From the NCBI GenBank assembly GCA_026391515.1, contig JAPLEC010000305.1, positions 1-21,584 on the forward strand: DNA of 21,584 nt. The letters are read 5' to 3'. The notes under the pieces were generated by a model that ran no database searches, was not told the origin of the DNA, and saw only the letters and a list, made by a program, of their open reading frames with translations. The DNA comes from Bacteroidia bacterium. Lineage in GTDB: Bacteria > Bacteroidota > Bacteroidia > Bacteroidales > VadinHA17. The position numbers and the translations under genes were made by a program. Of this stretch, positions 15,134 to 21,584 are shown piece by piece (within the stretch, counting starts at the first letter, position 1; the number at the start of each line of letters is the position of its first letter).

Positions 15134-15844
15134 ATGAAAATCAAGGGATTTATTGTTCTTATTGTCACACTGGCCATAATGCTTGGTTCCTGTGCGAAAA
15201 ATGCTATACAAAGCTCAAAAATGGTAAACAATATAGATTCAGTTTCTTATGCTCTGGGTATTGTAAATTATAATTCTCTGACTGCTGATAGCGTTCTTAA
15301 TCCAGTAATGATAGCCAAAGCAATGATTGACGGAATAAGAGGCAATCCTGCCATGAAGGATGAATATGCAAGGACTTTATTTTCGGATTTTATCAATAAG
15401 CGTAAAGCTGAAATAGCTGCAAAGCAAGTTGAAGCAACTAAAATTTTGTACAAAGATTATAATGAACAGAATAAAGCTTTCCTTGCTCAGAACAAAGAAA
15501 GGAAGGGAGTTATCGTCACGCCAAGCGGCCTTCAATATGAAGTGATAAAAATGGGAACCGGTCCGAAACCAACTAAGGAGAATACCGTAAAAGTCCACTA
15601 TGTTGGCACTCTGATCGACGGCAAAAAGTTTGACTCTTCAATTGACAGGAAGGAACCAGCAGAATTTCCGGTTTCAGGTATCATTCAGGGGATGAGTGAA
15701 GCCCTGCAACTGATGCCCGTTGGTTCAAAATTTAAAATTTATCTTCCTGAAAATCTGGCCTATGGTGAATACCCACAGGGTCAGCTGATAAAACCGTTCT
15801 CCACTCTTATCTTTGAAGTTGAGCTCATTGACATTGTAAAGTAA
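15134..15844 (+). CDS. FKBP-type peptidyl-prolyl cis-trans isomerase, lipoprotein
   Basis: The 236-residue protein begins with a lipoprotein signal ending LGSC (Cys20), so it should be anchored to a membrane facing the periplasm or surface. Residues about 32-125 form the helical FKBP N-terminal dimerisation region (DSVSYALGIVNYNSL and the long charged helix). The FKBP catalytic domain covers about 133-236, with VKVHYVGTLIDGKKFDSS, VSGIIQGMSEALQLMPVGSK and the C-terminal LIFEVELIDI. It speeds prolyl isomerisation during protein folding, like the Mip/FkpA group. The stop overlaps the next start by one base (TAATG), coupling it to a second isomerase gene, a cyclophilin, that is now broken. Confidence 0.93.
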   Translation: MKIKGFIVLIVTLAIMLGSCAKNAIQSSKMVNNIDSVSYALGIVNYNSLTADSVLNPVMIAKAMIDGIRGNPAMKDEYARTLFSDFINKRKAEIAAKQVEATKILYKDYNEQNKAFLAQNKERKGVIVTPSGLQYEVIKMGTGPKPTKENTVKVHYVGTLIDGKKFDSSIDRKEPAEFPVSGIIQGMSEALQLMPVGSKFKIYLPENLAYGEYPQGQLIKPFSTLIFEVELIDIVK

Positions 15845-16124
15845 TGAGGATAGCTGAGATACATACAGCAAAAGGGTTAATGAAGGCCAGCTTTTTCGAA
15901 CAGGATGCTCCGGGTACTGTAGAAAATTTTATCAACCTTGCAAAAAAAGGTTTTTATGACGGACTGGCATTTCACCGTGTAATACCTGATTTTGTGATCC
16001 AGGGGGGCTGCCCATTCTCGAAAGACAGCATACCTGCTTCGGTAAAGTTTTTGAAGGAACTGACATAATTGATAAAATACGTCAGGGTGATAAAATTGAA
16101 AAAATCATCATAAACGAAGAATAA
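15844..16124 (+). pseudogene. Cyclophilin-type peptidyl-prolyl isomerase, internally deleted and frameshifted
   Basis: The 5' part reads as a normal cyclophilin start: AEIHTAKGLMKASFFEQDAPG, TVENFINLAKKGFYDGLAFHRVIPDFVIQGGCP. It then runs out of frame to a TGA at 16066-16068. In another frame the C-terminal piece LERQHTCFGKVFEGTDIIDK and GDKIEKIIINEE follows directly and ends at TAA 16122-16124. About 55 residues that normally join the two, the glycine-rich loop and the SQFFI core of the active site, are absent. The junction falls within about 16008-16022. This is a deletion remnant without an enzyme active site. The ATG is coupled to the upstream FKBP gene. A sequencing or assembly collapse cannot be excluded from sequence alone. 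Confidence 0.88.
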
Positions 16125-16128
16125 TCAA

Positions 16129-16509
16129 ATGGCATTTGAAATTACCGGTAAAATAATTGACATTCTGCCTGTTAACCAGGTAAGCGACAAATTCAGAAAA
16201 CGCGAATTTATTGTAGAGAAAAAAGAGTCAGGAGGAGCTGCAGTTTTCGTCGATTATATCAAATTTCAGCTAATTCAGGACAAGTGCGATCTTATTAATG
16301 AATCGTTCCTGAATGAAGAAGTTAAGATATGGTTTAATCTGAAAGGAAATAAATGGGAACGCGACGGTAAGATCAATTACTTCACCAACCTTGATGCCTG
16401 GAAAATAGAAAAAATATCTTCATCGGGAGGAGACCAGAATGTGACACTTCATACACCCCTGGAGGATATTCCTCCTGATAATGATGAACTGAGCGATCTG
16501 CCATTCTGA
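16129..16509 (+). CDS. DUF3127 protein, OB-fold single-strand-binding-like, with SSB-like acidic tail
   Basis: This 126-residue protein matches the Bacteroidota DUF3127 family: ITGKIIDILPVNQVSDKFRKREFIVE, DYIKFQLIQDKCDLI, EEVKIWFNLKGNKWE and FTNLDAWKIEKI form an OB-fold-like strand order over residues 3-100. The tail is acidic and ends DNDELSDLPF, resembling the D-D-D-(I/L)-P-F tip through which SSB recruits repair and replication proteins. Single-strand DNA binding is thus plausible but inferred. It starts 5 bp after the remnant of the cyclophilin gene, lies in the same transcription unit and is followed by a strong terminator. Confidence 0.88.
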   Translation: MAFEITGKIIDILPVNQVSDKFRKREFIVEKKESGGAAVFVDYIKFQLIQDKCDLINESFLNEEVKIWFNLKGNKWERDGKINYFTNLDAWKIEKISSSGGDQNVTLHTPLEDIPPDNDELSDLPF

Positions 16510-16517
16510 AAGAATAT

Positions 16518-16552
16518 AAGAGACTGAGCCTGAAATTCAGTCTCTTTTTTTT
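16518..16552 (+). terminator. Rho-independent terminator after the DUF3127 gene
   Basis: AGAGACTGA (16519-16527) pairs perfectly with TCAGTCTCT (16537-16545) around a 9-nt loop, and the arm runs into eight Ts (16545-16552). An A-T pair at 16518/16546 extends the stem. Confidence 0.93.
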
Positions 16553-16624
16553 ATCTTGTAACCAGAATAAATCTTAAAAATTCCGGTTTTATTATTATCA
16601 GGTAATAATCAAATACTGATCAAA

Positions 16625-19276
16625 ATGAAGTATCTACTTATTGCTGTTTTTTCAATTTCAACTGCAGTAATTAATGCCCAGGTTCTTACAAATCAGGTAT
16701 TGCAAAATCCCCGTCAGATTCAGCTGCCTTATAATCGGCTGATACAACCTGCTGGTCATCAGATATATATAAGCGATGGTGCACAGGAATATCATGCGCT
16801 TGATGCAGCATTATCACCTGATGGAAAATGGCTCGCAGTAATGGAACGATTCTCTATTGTTTTTATAAGCACTGCCGATAATACAGTTAAAGCTCGCCTT
16901 ATGAATAATTCTAACCCTAATCTGGCAGGCGGGATGAACACCTATTCAGGAATTATCTGGCATACAGGAATTAACGGTATGGAAGTATATTGGAGTGCTA
17001 TTGGTATAAATGACCTTTCTTTCGTCGTCACTGCAAAATGGGACGGAGTAAAAGCCGAGTTCGGACCAATGCTCGAATTCAAAGCAGACGAAGGCGTTGA
17101 TATAGCGCTGCCTAATGAAATCCTTATTACCATAGAAGCATCCGGTGAGTGCTTGTATGTCGCCCTTAACGGAAACAATAAAGTGATTAAATATGATCTG
17201 AGTACCGGGAAAATTCTCTGGACAGTCGATCCGGGTGTTGCTCCCTATGGACTGGCTATGGCTTCAGACAAGCTGTATGTTACTAACTGGGCAGGCAGGC
17301 ACCCTGATGCCGGAGACAAGGATGTAGCAGGTGTTCCATGGGGACTTGCAAGGGTAGATAATAAGTCTGGTGGTGGTACTCGTGAAGGCAGTGTGACAGT
17401 ATTAAATACTTCGAATGGTGGAATTATCAAAGAATTGGTCGTCGGGCTTCATCCAAATGAGATCATCAGCAATAAAAAGGGAAAATTCATCTATGTAACC
17501 AATTCTAATAGTGATAATGTAACAGTTATTAATGCGGCAAAGGACAGGATTACAGAAACGATCAGTGTAAGGCTTCAACCTGAGATAAATCCCTTCTGGG
17601 GCGACTCACCAAACGGACTTTGTCTTTCACCTGATGAAAAAACTCTGTATGTCGCAAACGGAATGGATAATGCTCTTGCCGTAATTGAGCTGGGGAAAAA
17701 TGCAACCCGTAAAGGGAGCAATAAAGAGAGCAAAGTAACCGGATTTATTCAAACAGGTGCTTATCCTTCTGCTATAAGCATACTTAATCCTGATCGACTG
17801 TATGTTTGTAACCTCGAAGGTGAAGGAGCCAGGATCGGTTTGACAGCAAGAGAAACAACCAATAAGATTTATAATTCACATCATATGCTGGCTTCAGTGT
17901 CAGTGATTCCTGTGCCTGGTAAGGAAAAGCTTCAGGCTTATACTGATACAGTTATTGCATTGAATGACCTCTCAAGAGCTCTGCTTACCAGAGAGAAACC
18001 CAGGGAAGGTGTTCAGCCTAAACCCGTTCCGGACAGGTTTGGAGAACCTTCCATATTTAAGCATGTTGTTTATATAATTAAGGAGAACAGAACTTACGAT
18101 CAGGTGCTTGGCGATATGAAACAGGGTGATGGTGATCCGGGACTTTGCATTTTCGGTGCAGAAATCACACCCAATATACATAAGCTTTGTGAAGAATTTT
18201 TGTTACTCGATAATTTCCATGCCTCAGGGAAATGTTCTGCCGACGGCCATCAATGGACTGATGCATCGATTGTTACTGATTATATTGAAAAGAATATGAG
18301 AGCATGGTTCAGAAGCTATGCCCATGTCCAGACTGATGCTCTTGTATATGCACCTACAGGTTTTCTGTGGGATAACGGAATAAAGTATGGAAAATCGGTC
18401 AGGATTTATGGAGAAGCTTCAGTTCCTGTTTATGATAATAAGCTGACATGGACCGATATTTATAAAAAGTACAAAAACGGAGAAAAGATTGATTTTTATA
18501 ACCGGACGACAATTGAACCTGTAAGTAAAATTCTCTGCCAGACCTACCCATCGTTTGGAAACCATGAATTCTCCGATGCTATGCGGGCTGATGCATTTAT
18601 CAAAGAATTACATGATTTTGAAGCAATGGCCGGTGATCAGTTGCCTGAATTGATGATAGTTGCCCTGCCAAATGATCATACTGCAGGTGTCAGGCCCGGA
18701 TCCCCTACCCCGCGTGCGATGGTTGCAGATAATGACCTGGCCCTGGGTCGTATTGTTGAAGCATTTTCTAATAGCCGGTTCTGGGAAAACACAGTCATAT
18801 TTGTTGTTGAAGACGATTCACAAGGCGGATGGGATCATGTATCGGCATATCGCACTGTCAGCCTGGTAATCAGCCCTTATTCAAGATTAAAATCAGTAAA
18901 CCACACTTATTATACTCAGCCATCACTGGTAAGGACCATCGAACAAATTCTCGGTCTGACACCTATGAATATCCAGGACGCAATTGCAAATCCAATGGCA
19001 GATTGTTTTGGAAATGTTATGGACAAAACACCTTACAAAGCAGTCCCGAATAATATTCCGATTGATGAAATGAATCCTCAGCTGATATCATTAAGCGGGA
19101 AAGCACTTCACTTCGCAAAAAAAAGTATGCTGCCGGAATTTGATGGTGTTGATGCCGGCAGTGACGACCTGCTGAACAGGATTCTCTGGTTTGCTGCAAA
19201 AGGTAATGCTCCCTATCCTTCAAAATATGCCGGAGCTGAAAAAGATGAAAGGGATGAAGCAGAAAAAATTGATTAA
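16625..19276 (+). CDS. Exported YncE-type beta-propeller fused to an alkaline-phosphatase-superfamily phosphoesterase
   Basis: The 883-residue protein has a signal peptide (about residues 1-19, ending INA-Q). Residues about 50-420 form a YncE/YVTN beta-propeller, seen in repeated blades such as LYVALNGNNKVIKYDLSTGKI, FIYVTNSNSDNVTVINAAKD and LYVANGMDNALAVIEL. From about residue 478 a phosphoesterase domain of the phospholipase-C/acid-phosphatase type (PF04185-like) begins with HVVYIIKENRTYDQVLGD (480-497). It continues with FHASGKCSADGHQW, LPNDHTAG, DNDLALGRIVEAFSNS and VVEDDSQGGWDHVSAYRT, which hold the metal-site residues. It should act in the periplasm or outside; the substrate is unknown. 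The two-domain form is a recurrent architecture in Bacteroidota. The gene follows a terminator and is 27 bp before the next gene. Confidence 0.92.
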   Translation: MKYLLIAVFSISTAVINAQVLTNQVLQNPRQIQLPYNRLIQPAGHQIYISDGAQEYHALDAALSPDGKWLAVMERFSIVFISTADNTVKARLMNNSNPNLAGGMNTYSGIIWHTGINGMEVYWSAIGINDLSFVVTAKWDGVKAEFGPMLEFKADEGVDIALPNEILITIEASGECLYVALNGNNKVIKYDLSTGKILWTVDPGVAPYGLAMASDKLYVTNWAGRHPDAGDKDVAGVPWGLARVDNKSGGGTREGSVTVLNTSNGGIIKELVVGLHPNEIISNKKGKFIYVTNSNSDNVTVINAAKDRITETISVRLQPEINPFWGDSPNGLCLSPDEKTLYVANGMDNALAVIELGKNATRKGSNKESKVTGFIQTGAYPSAISILNPDRLYVCNLEGEGARIGLTARETTNKIYNSHHMLASVSVIPVPGKEKLQAYTDTVIALNDLSRALLTREKPREGVQPKPVPDRFGEPSIFKHVVYIIKENRTYDQVLGDMKQGDGDPGLCIFGAEITPNIHKLCEEFLLLDNFHASGKCSADGHQWTDASIVTDYIEKNMRAWFRSYAHVQTDALVYAPTGFLWDNGIKYGKSVRIYGEASVPVYDNKLTWTDIYKKYKNGEKIDFYNRTTIEPVSKILCQTYPSFGNHEFSDAMRADAFIKELHDFEAMAGDQLPELMIVALPNDHTAGVRPGSPTPRAMVADNDLALGRIVEAFSNSRFWENTVIFVVEDDSQGGWDHVSAYRTVSLVISPYSRLKSVNHTYYTQPSLVRTIEQILGLTPMNIQDAIANPMADCFGNVMDKTPYKAVPNNIPIDEMNPQLISLSGKALHFAKKSMLPEFDGVDAGSDDLLNRILWFAAKGNAPYPSKYAGAEKDERDEAEKID

Positions 19277-19303
19277 TGACTTATTAATCAAAATGTTATT
19301 GCA

Positions 19304-21334
19304 ATGATTAATCCTCTTCTGCAGGAATGGGAAACACCATTCTCAACACCTCCATTTAACCTGATTGAAATAGGCCACTTCAAACCGGCTGTTGAGGAAA
19401 CAATAAAATCAGCTTCGGAAGAAATAAGGATAATTGCCGAAAACCCTGAAGCACCTGATTTCAGCAACACAATTGCTGCTCTAGATAAGGCTGGAAACAA
19501 GCTGGATGATGTGACTTCGATTCTTTTCAACCTTAATAGTGCCGAGACCAATAAAGATCTCCAGGCTGTTACCCGGGAGGTTTCTCCATTGCTTACCCGT
19601 TTCTCAAATGATATCACTCTCAATGAGAAGCTTTTTAAAAGAGTAAAAACAGTTTATGATATAAGAGATACTGCGGGCTTGAATACAGAAGAGAAAATGC
19701 TTCTTGAAAAGAATTACAGACATTTTATTCTCGGAGGAGCAGGTCTCAGCGACGAAAAAAAATCAAAGTTCAGGGAAATATCCGAAGAGCTTTCTCAGCT
19801 ATCGATCAAATTTGAAGAGAATGTTCTTGATGATACAAATCTGTTTGAGCTTCATATTACTGATAAAAACGATCTTGCAGGTCTGCCTGATGGTGCGACT
19901 GAAATGGCTGCAATGGAGGCGAAAAGCAGGCATAAAGATGGATGGATATTTACACTTCATGCACCAAGCTACATCCCTTTCATGAAGTACTCTGACAAGA
20001 GGAATCTCAGGGAAAAGATGTTCAGGGCATTTACTTCAAGATCGTTCCATGAAGACAACCATGATAACAGGGCCCTGGTAATGAAAATAGCGAACCTGCG
20101 GCTGGAATTGTCTAATATTCTGGGCTTTAAGACTTTTGCAGAGCTTGAACTGGAGGACAGGATGGCCGATACTACAGCAAAAGTAGAATCATTTCTGGAT
20201 GAATTACATAATGCATCAAATCCTGCTGCTCAAAGAGATTATGGAAACCTAAGAAAATTCGCTCTTGAAAATGGCCATCAGGGTGCACTGGAGAGATGGG
20301 ATTGGGCCTATTATTCTGAAAAACTCAGGATGGAAAAATACAGTATCGATGATGAAGTGCTTAAGCCATTCTTCGTACTTGAAAATCTGGAAAAATCAAT
20401 TTTCGGTCTTGCTGCAAAACTCTATGGTATTAAATTCATTCCAGGTAAAAAGATCACGGTTTATAATCCGGAAGTAAAAACATGGGAAGTTCAGGATGAA
20501 GATGGAAATTTCCTTGCAATACTTTATATCGATTATTTCCCCAGGCAGGGCAAGAATAGCGGAGCCTGGATGACAAGTTTCAGGGAACAAAGATCAGATA
20601 ACGGAAAGGATATCAGGCCATTAATTTCAATTGTCGCTAATTTCACAAGACCTACTGAAACCAGGCCTTCACTTCTCTCTTTTGATGAGGTTACAACATT
20701 TCTTCATGAATTTGGTCATTCGCTTCACGGAATGCTGTCGAGATGCACATACGAAAGCCTTTCAGGTACAAGTGTTGCCCGCGATTTCGTTGAATTGCCA
20801 TCGCAGTTTATGGAAAATTACGCATTCGAAAAAGAATGGCTTTCCACATGGGCTGTCCATTACAAAACAGGTGAAATAATAAGTGATGAGCTGATCGAAA
20901 AGATAAAGGCTTCATCAACTTTTAATGAAGGTTACGCCTGCAACCGTCAGCTGGGTTTCGGATTTCTCGATATGGCATGGCACATAATAACCTCACCGGT
21001 TACAGATAATCTTGTTGAATTTGAGTCAGCTGCCCTGTCAAAAACTGAACTCTTTCCTCATGTCGAAGGCTCAAATACCAGCGTCTCATTCACCCATGTT
21101 TTCGGTGGAGGATATGCAGCTGGATATTATGGCTATAAGTGGGCAGAAGTGCTTGATGCTGATGCGTTTATGTATTTCAAAGAAACTGGAATATTCAATA
21201 AGGATACTGCAGCCTCTTTCAGAATAAACATACTTGAAAAAGGCGGAGCCGACAAACCGATGAATTTGTATGTCAGATTCCGCGGAAAGGAGCCGACAAT
21301 TGATGCATTCCTGGAACGCAGCGGATTGAAATAA
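19304..21334 (+). CDS. M3-family zinc oligopeptidase (oligopeptidase A / peptidyl-dipeptidase Dcp-like)
   Basis: This 676-residue, largely helical metallopeptidase starts MINPLLQEWETPFSTPPFN, the typical M3 opening. It carries the zinc motif HEFGH with ligands His468 and His472, catalytic Glu469 and third ligand Glu497 in RDFVELPSQFMEN. The substrate-side HVFGGGYAAGYYGYKW segment follows near residues 586-604. All catalytic residues are present and length is normal for oligopeptidase A/Dcp. There is no signal peptide, so it probably degrades peptides in the cytoplasm. Distinguishing an endopeptidase from a dipeptidyl carboxypeptidase needs an alignment. It is probably co-transcribed with the preceding gene. 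Confidence 0.95.
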   Translation: MINPLLQEWETPFSTPPFNLIEIGHFKPAVEETIKSASEEIRIIAENPEAPDFSNTIAALDKAGNKLDDVTSILFNLNSAETNKDLQAVTREVSPLLTRFSNDITLNEKLFKRVKTVYDIRDTAGLNTEEKMLLEKNYRHFILGGAGLSDEKKSKFREISEELSQLSIKFEENVLDDTNLFELHITDKNDLAGLPDGATEMAAMEAKSRHKDGWIFTLHAPSYIPFMKYSDKRNLREKMFRAFTSRSFHEDNHDNRALVMKIANLRLELSNILGFKTFAELELEDRMADTTAKVESFLDELHNASNPAAQRDYGNLRKFALENGHQGALERWDWAYYSEKLRMEKYSIDDEVLKPFFVLENLEKSIFGLAAKLYGIKFIPGKKITVYNPEVKTWEVQDEDGNFLAILYIDYFPRQGKNSGAWMTSFREQRSDNGKDIRPLISIVANFTRPTETRPSLLSFDEVTTFLHEFGHSLHGMLSRCTYESLSGTSVARDFVELPSQFMENYAFEKEWLSTWAVHYKTGEIISDELIEKIKASSTFNEGYACNRQLGFGFLDMAWHIITSPVTDNLVEFESAALSKTELFPHVEGSNTSVSFTHVFGGGYAAGYYGYKWAEVLDADAFMYFKETGIFNKDTAASFRINILEKGGADKPMNLYVRFRGKEPTIDAFLERSGLK

Positions 21335-21347
21335 ATACGGCTTATCG

Positions 21348-21374
21348 ATGGCGCCGATTTGTAATCGGTGCCAT
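21348..21374. terminator. Hairpin after the oligopeptidase gene, likely terminator
   Basis: ATGGCGCCGATT (21348-21359) is inverted against AATCGGTGCCAT (21363-21374), 12-bp arms with one G-T wobble and a 3-nt loop, followed by TTAATATAAA. It begins 13 bp after the oligopeptidase stop. The T-run is short. It may also belong to the repeat family next to it. Confidence 0.55.
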
Positions 21375-21384
21375 TTAATATAAA

Positions 21385-21450
21385 GCACGGATTACAACGA
21401 ACAAATGGCACGGATTACAACCGAGCAAATGGCACGGATTACAAATCAGG
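21385..21450. repeat. Three tandem copies of a short repeat with core GCACGGATTACAA
   Basis: The core GCACGGATTACAA starts at 21385, 21408 and 21432, at 23- and 24-bp spacing. Copies 1 and 2 continue ACGAACAAATG-like and CCGAGCAAATG-like, and copy 3 diverges after the core. The core TGGCACGGATTA also occurs at 4335-4346. It looks like an intergenic repeat family, not a CRISPR: units abut without unique spacers of regular length. Confidence 0.65.
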
Positions 21451-21533
21451 GGTGTTCGGAAGAAATAAAATTAAAAAAATAGTTGGATATTGACAATTTT
21501 GAGTTAACCCTGTTAATAACCATGCAATATAAT

Positions 21534-21555
21534 TTAGGTGTTTCTGAAAACCTAA
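21534..21555. other. Short hairpin near the window end
   Basis: TTAGGT at 21534-21539 is inverted against ACCTAA at 21550-21555. With one bulged G the stem extends to nine pairs around a CTG loop. No gene is seen from 21335 to the end, so this could be the leader or an operator of a gene beyond the window; that is speculation. Confidence 0.25.
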
Positions 21556-21584
21556 GTATTATCAACAGTTTTAAACTTCATTGT

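Noticed and set aside
19293..19307. Four-codon ORF (ATG TTA TTG CAA TGA) overlapping the oligopeptidase start
   Set aside because: No ribosome-binding site and too short to distinguish from chance; there is no sign of an attenuator around it.
21385..21450. Possible CRISPR array
   Set aside because: Only three units, with a 13-bp core and 10-11 bp between that is itself similar in two of them; there are no unique spacers and no cas genes nearby.
21491..21535. TTGACA and TATAAT near the window end as a sigma70-type promoter
   Set aside because: The two hexamers are about 32 bp apart, far from the needed 16-18 bp, and this phylum uses a different promoter consensus.

Overview
The window looks like a chromosomal segment of an anaerobic or fermentative member of the Bacteroidota (Bacteroidales-like). 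The reasons are the low to moderate GC content, starts mostly without Shine-Dalgarno sites, TAnnTTTG-type -7 promoter elements (4392-4399, 7745-7752, 15098-15105), a TonB-dependent receptor, a periplasmic TPR/SpoIIE-phosphatase sensor of the type common in this phylum, a Bacteroides-like transketolase, a DUF3127 protein and a YncE/phosphoesterase fusion. The taxonomic call is inference from gene content; there is no rRNA gene in the window. All genes lie on the + strand except one decayed gene at 8426-9175.

Region 1 (1-4108) is the 3' part of a tightly overlapping operon: Mrp-type antiporter subunits D, E, F and G, a two-cluster [4Fe-4S] protein with an extra Cys-rich tail, a [NiFe]-hydrogenase maturation protease and a small four-cysteine protein of unknown function. 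Mrp modules joined to a ferredoxin-like subunit and a hydrogenase protease point to a membrane-bound group 4 (Mbh/Mrp-linked) [NiFe] hydrogenase. Its catalytic subunits would have to lie upstream of the window.

Region 2 (4109-4425) is a repeat-rich spacer. It holds a 161-bp element with inverted ends around a perfect 13-bp-arm hairpin and a 16-bp palindrome, followed by a separate short palindromic repeat whose core recurs as a small tandem array at 21385-21450.

Region 3 (4426-8369) carries transketolase with its terminator, an exported protein with CotH/HipA-like kinase-fold motifs, and a HAD-family (beta-phosphoglucomutase-like) hydrolase. On the opposite strand follows a Tat-lipoprotein sugar phosphate isomerase/epimerase broken by a stop and an internal deletion (8426-9175).

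Region 4 (9389-14316) is a two-gene unit in which a TonB-dependent receptor and a TPR/transmembrane/SpoIIE phosphatase share a TGATG stop-start, suggesting an outer-membrane uptake system coupled to a signalling protein.

Region 5 (14342-16545) has an MnmC/MnmD-like tRNA methyltransferase, an FKBP lipoprotein overlapping a frameshifted, internally deleted cyclophilin, and a DUF3127 OB-fold protein with an SSB-like acidic tail, closed by a strong terminator. Region 6 (16625-21334) has the YncE beta-propeller/phosphoesterase fusion and an M3 oligopeptidase. The window ends in hairpins and the tandem repeat.

The points most worth a second look are the partial Mrp-hydrogenase operon with its unknown zinc-ribbon-like protein, the receptor-phosphatase coupling, the divergent CotH-like protein, the two genes that each lost an internal block of about 55-65 codons, and the two repeat families.
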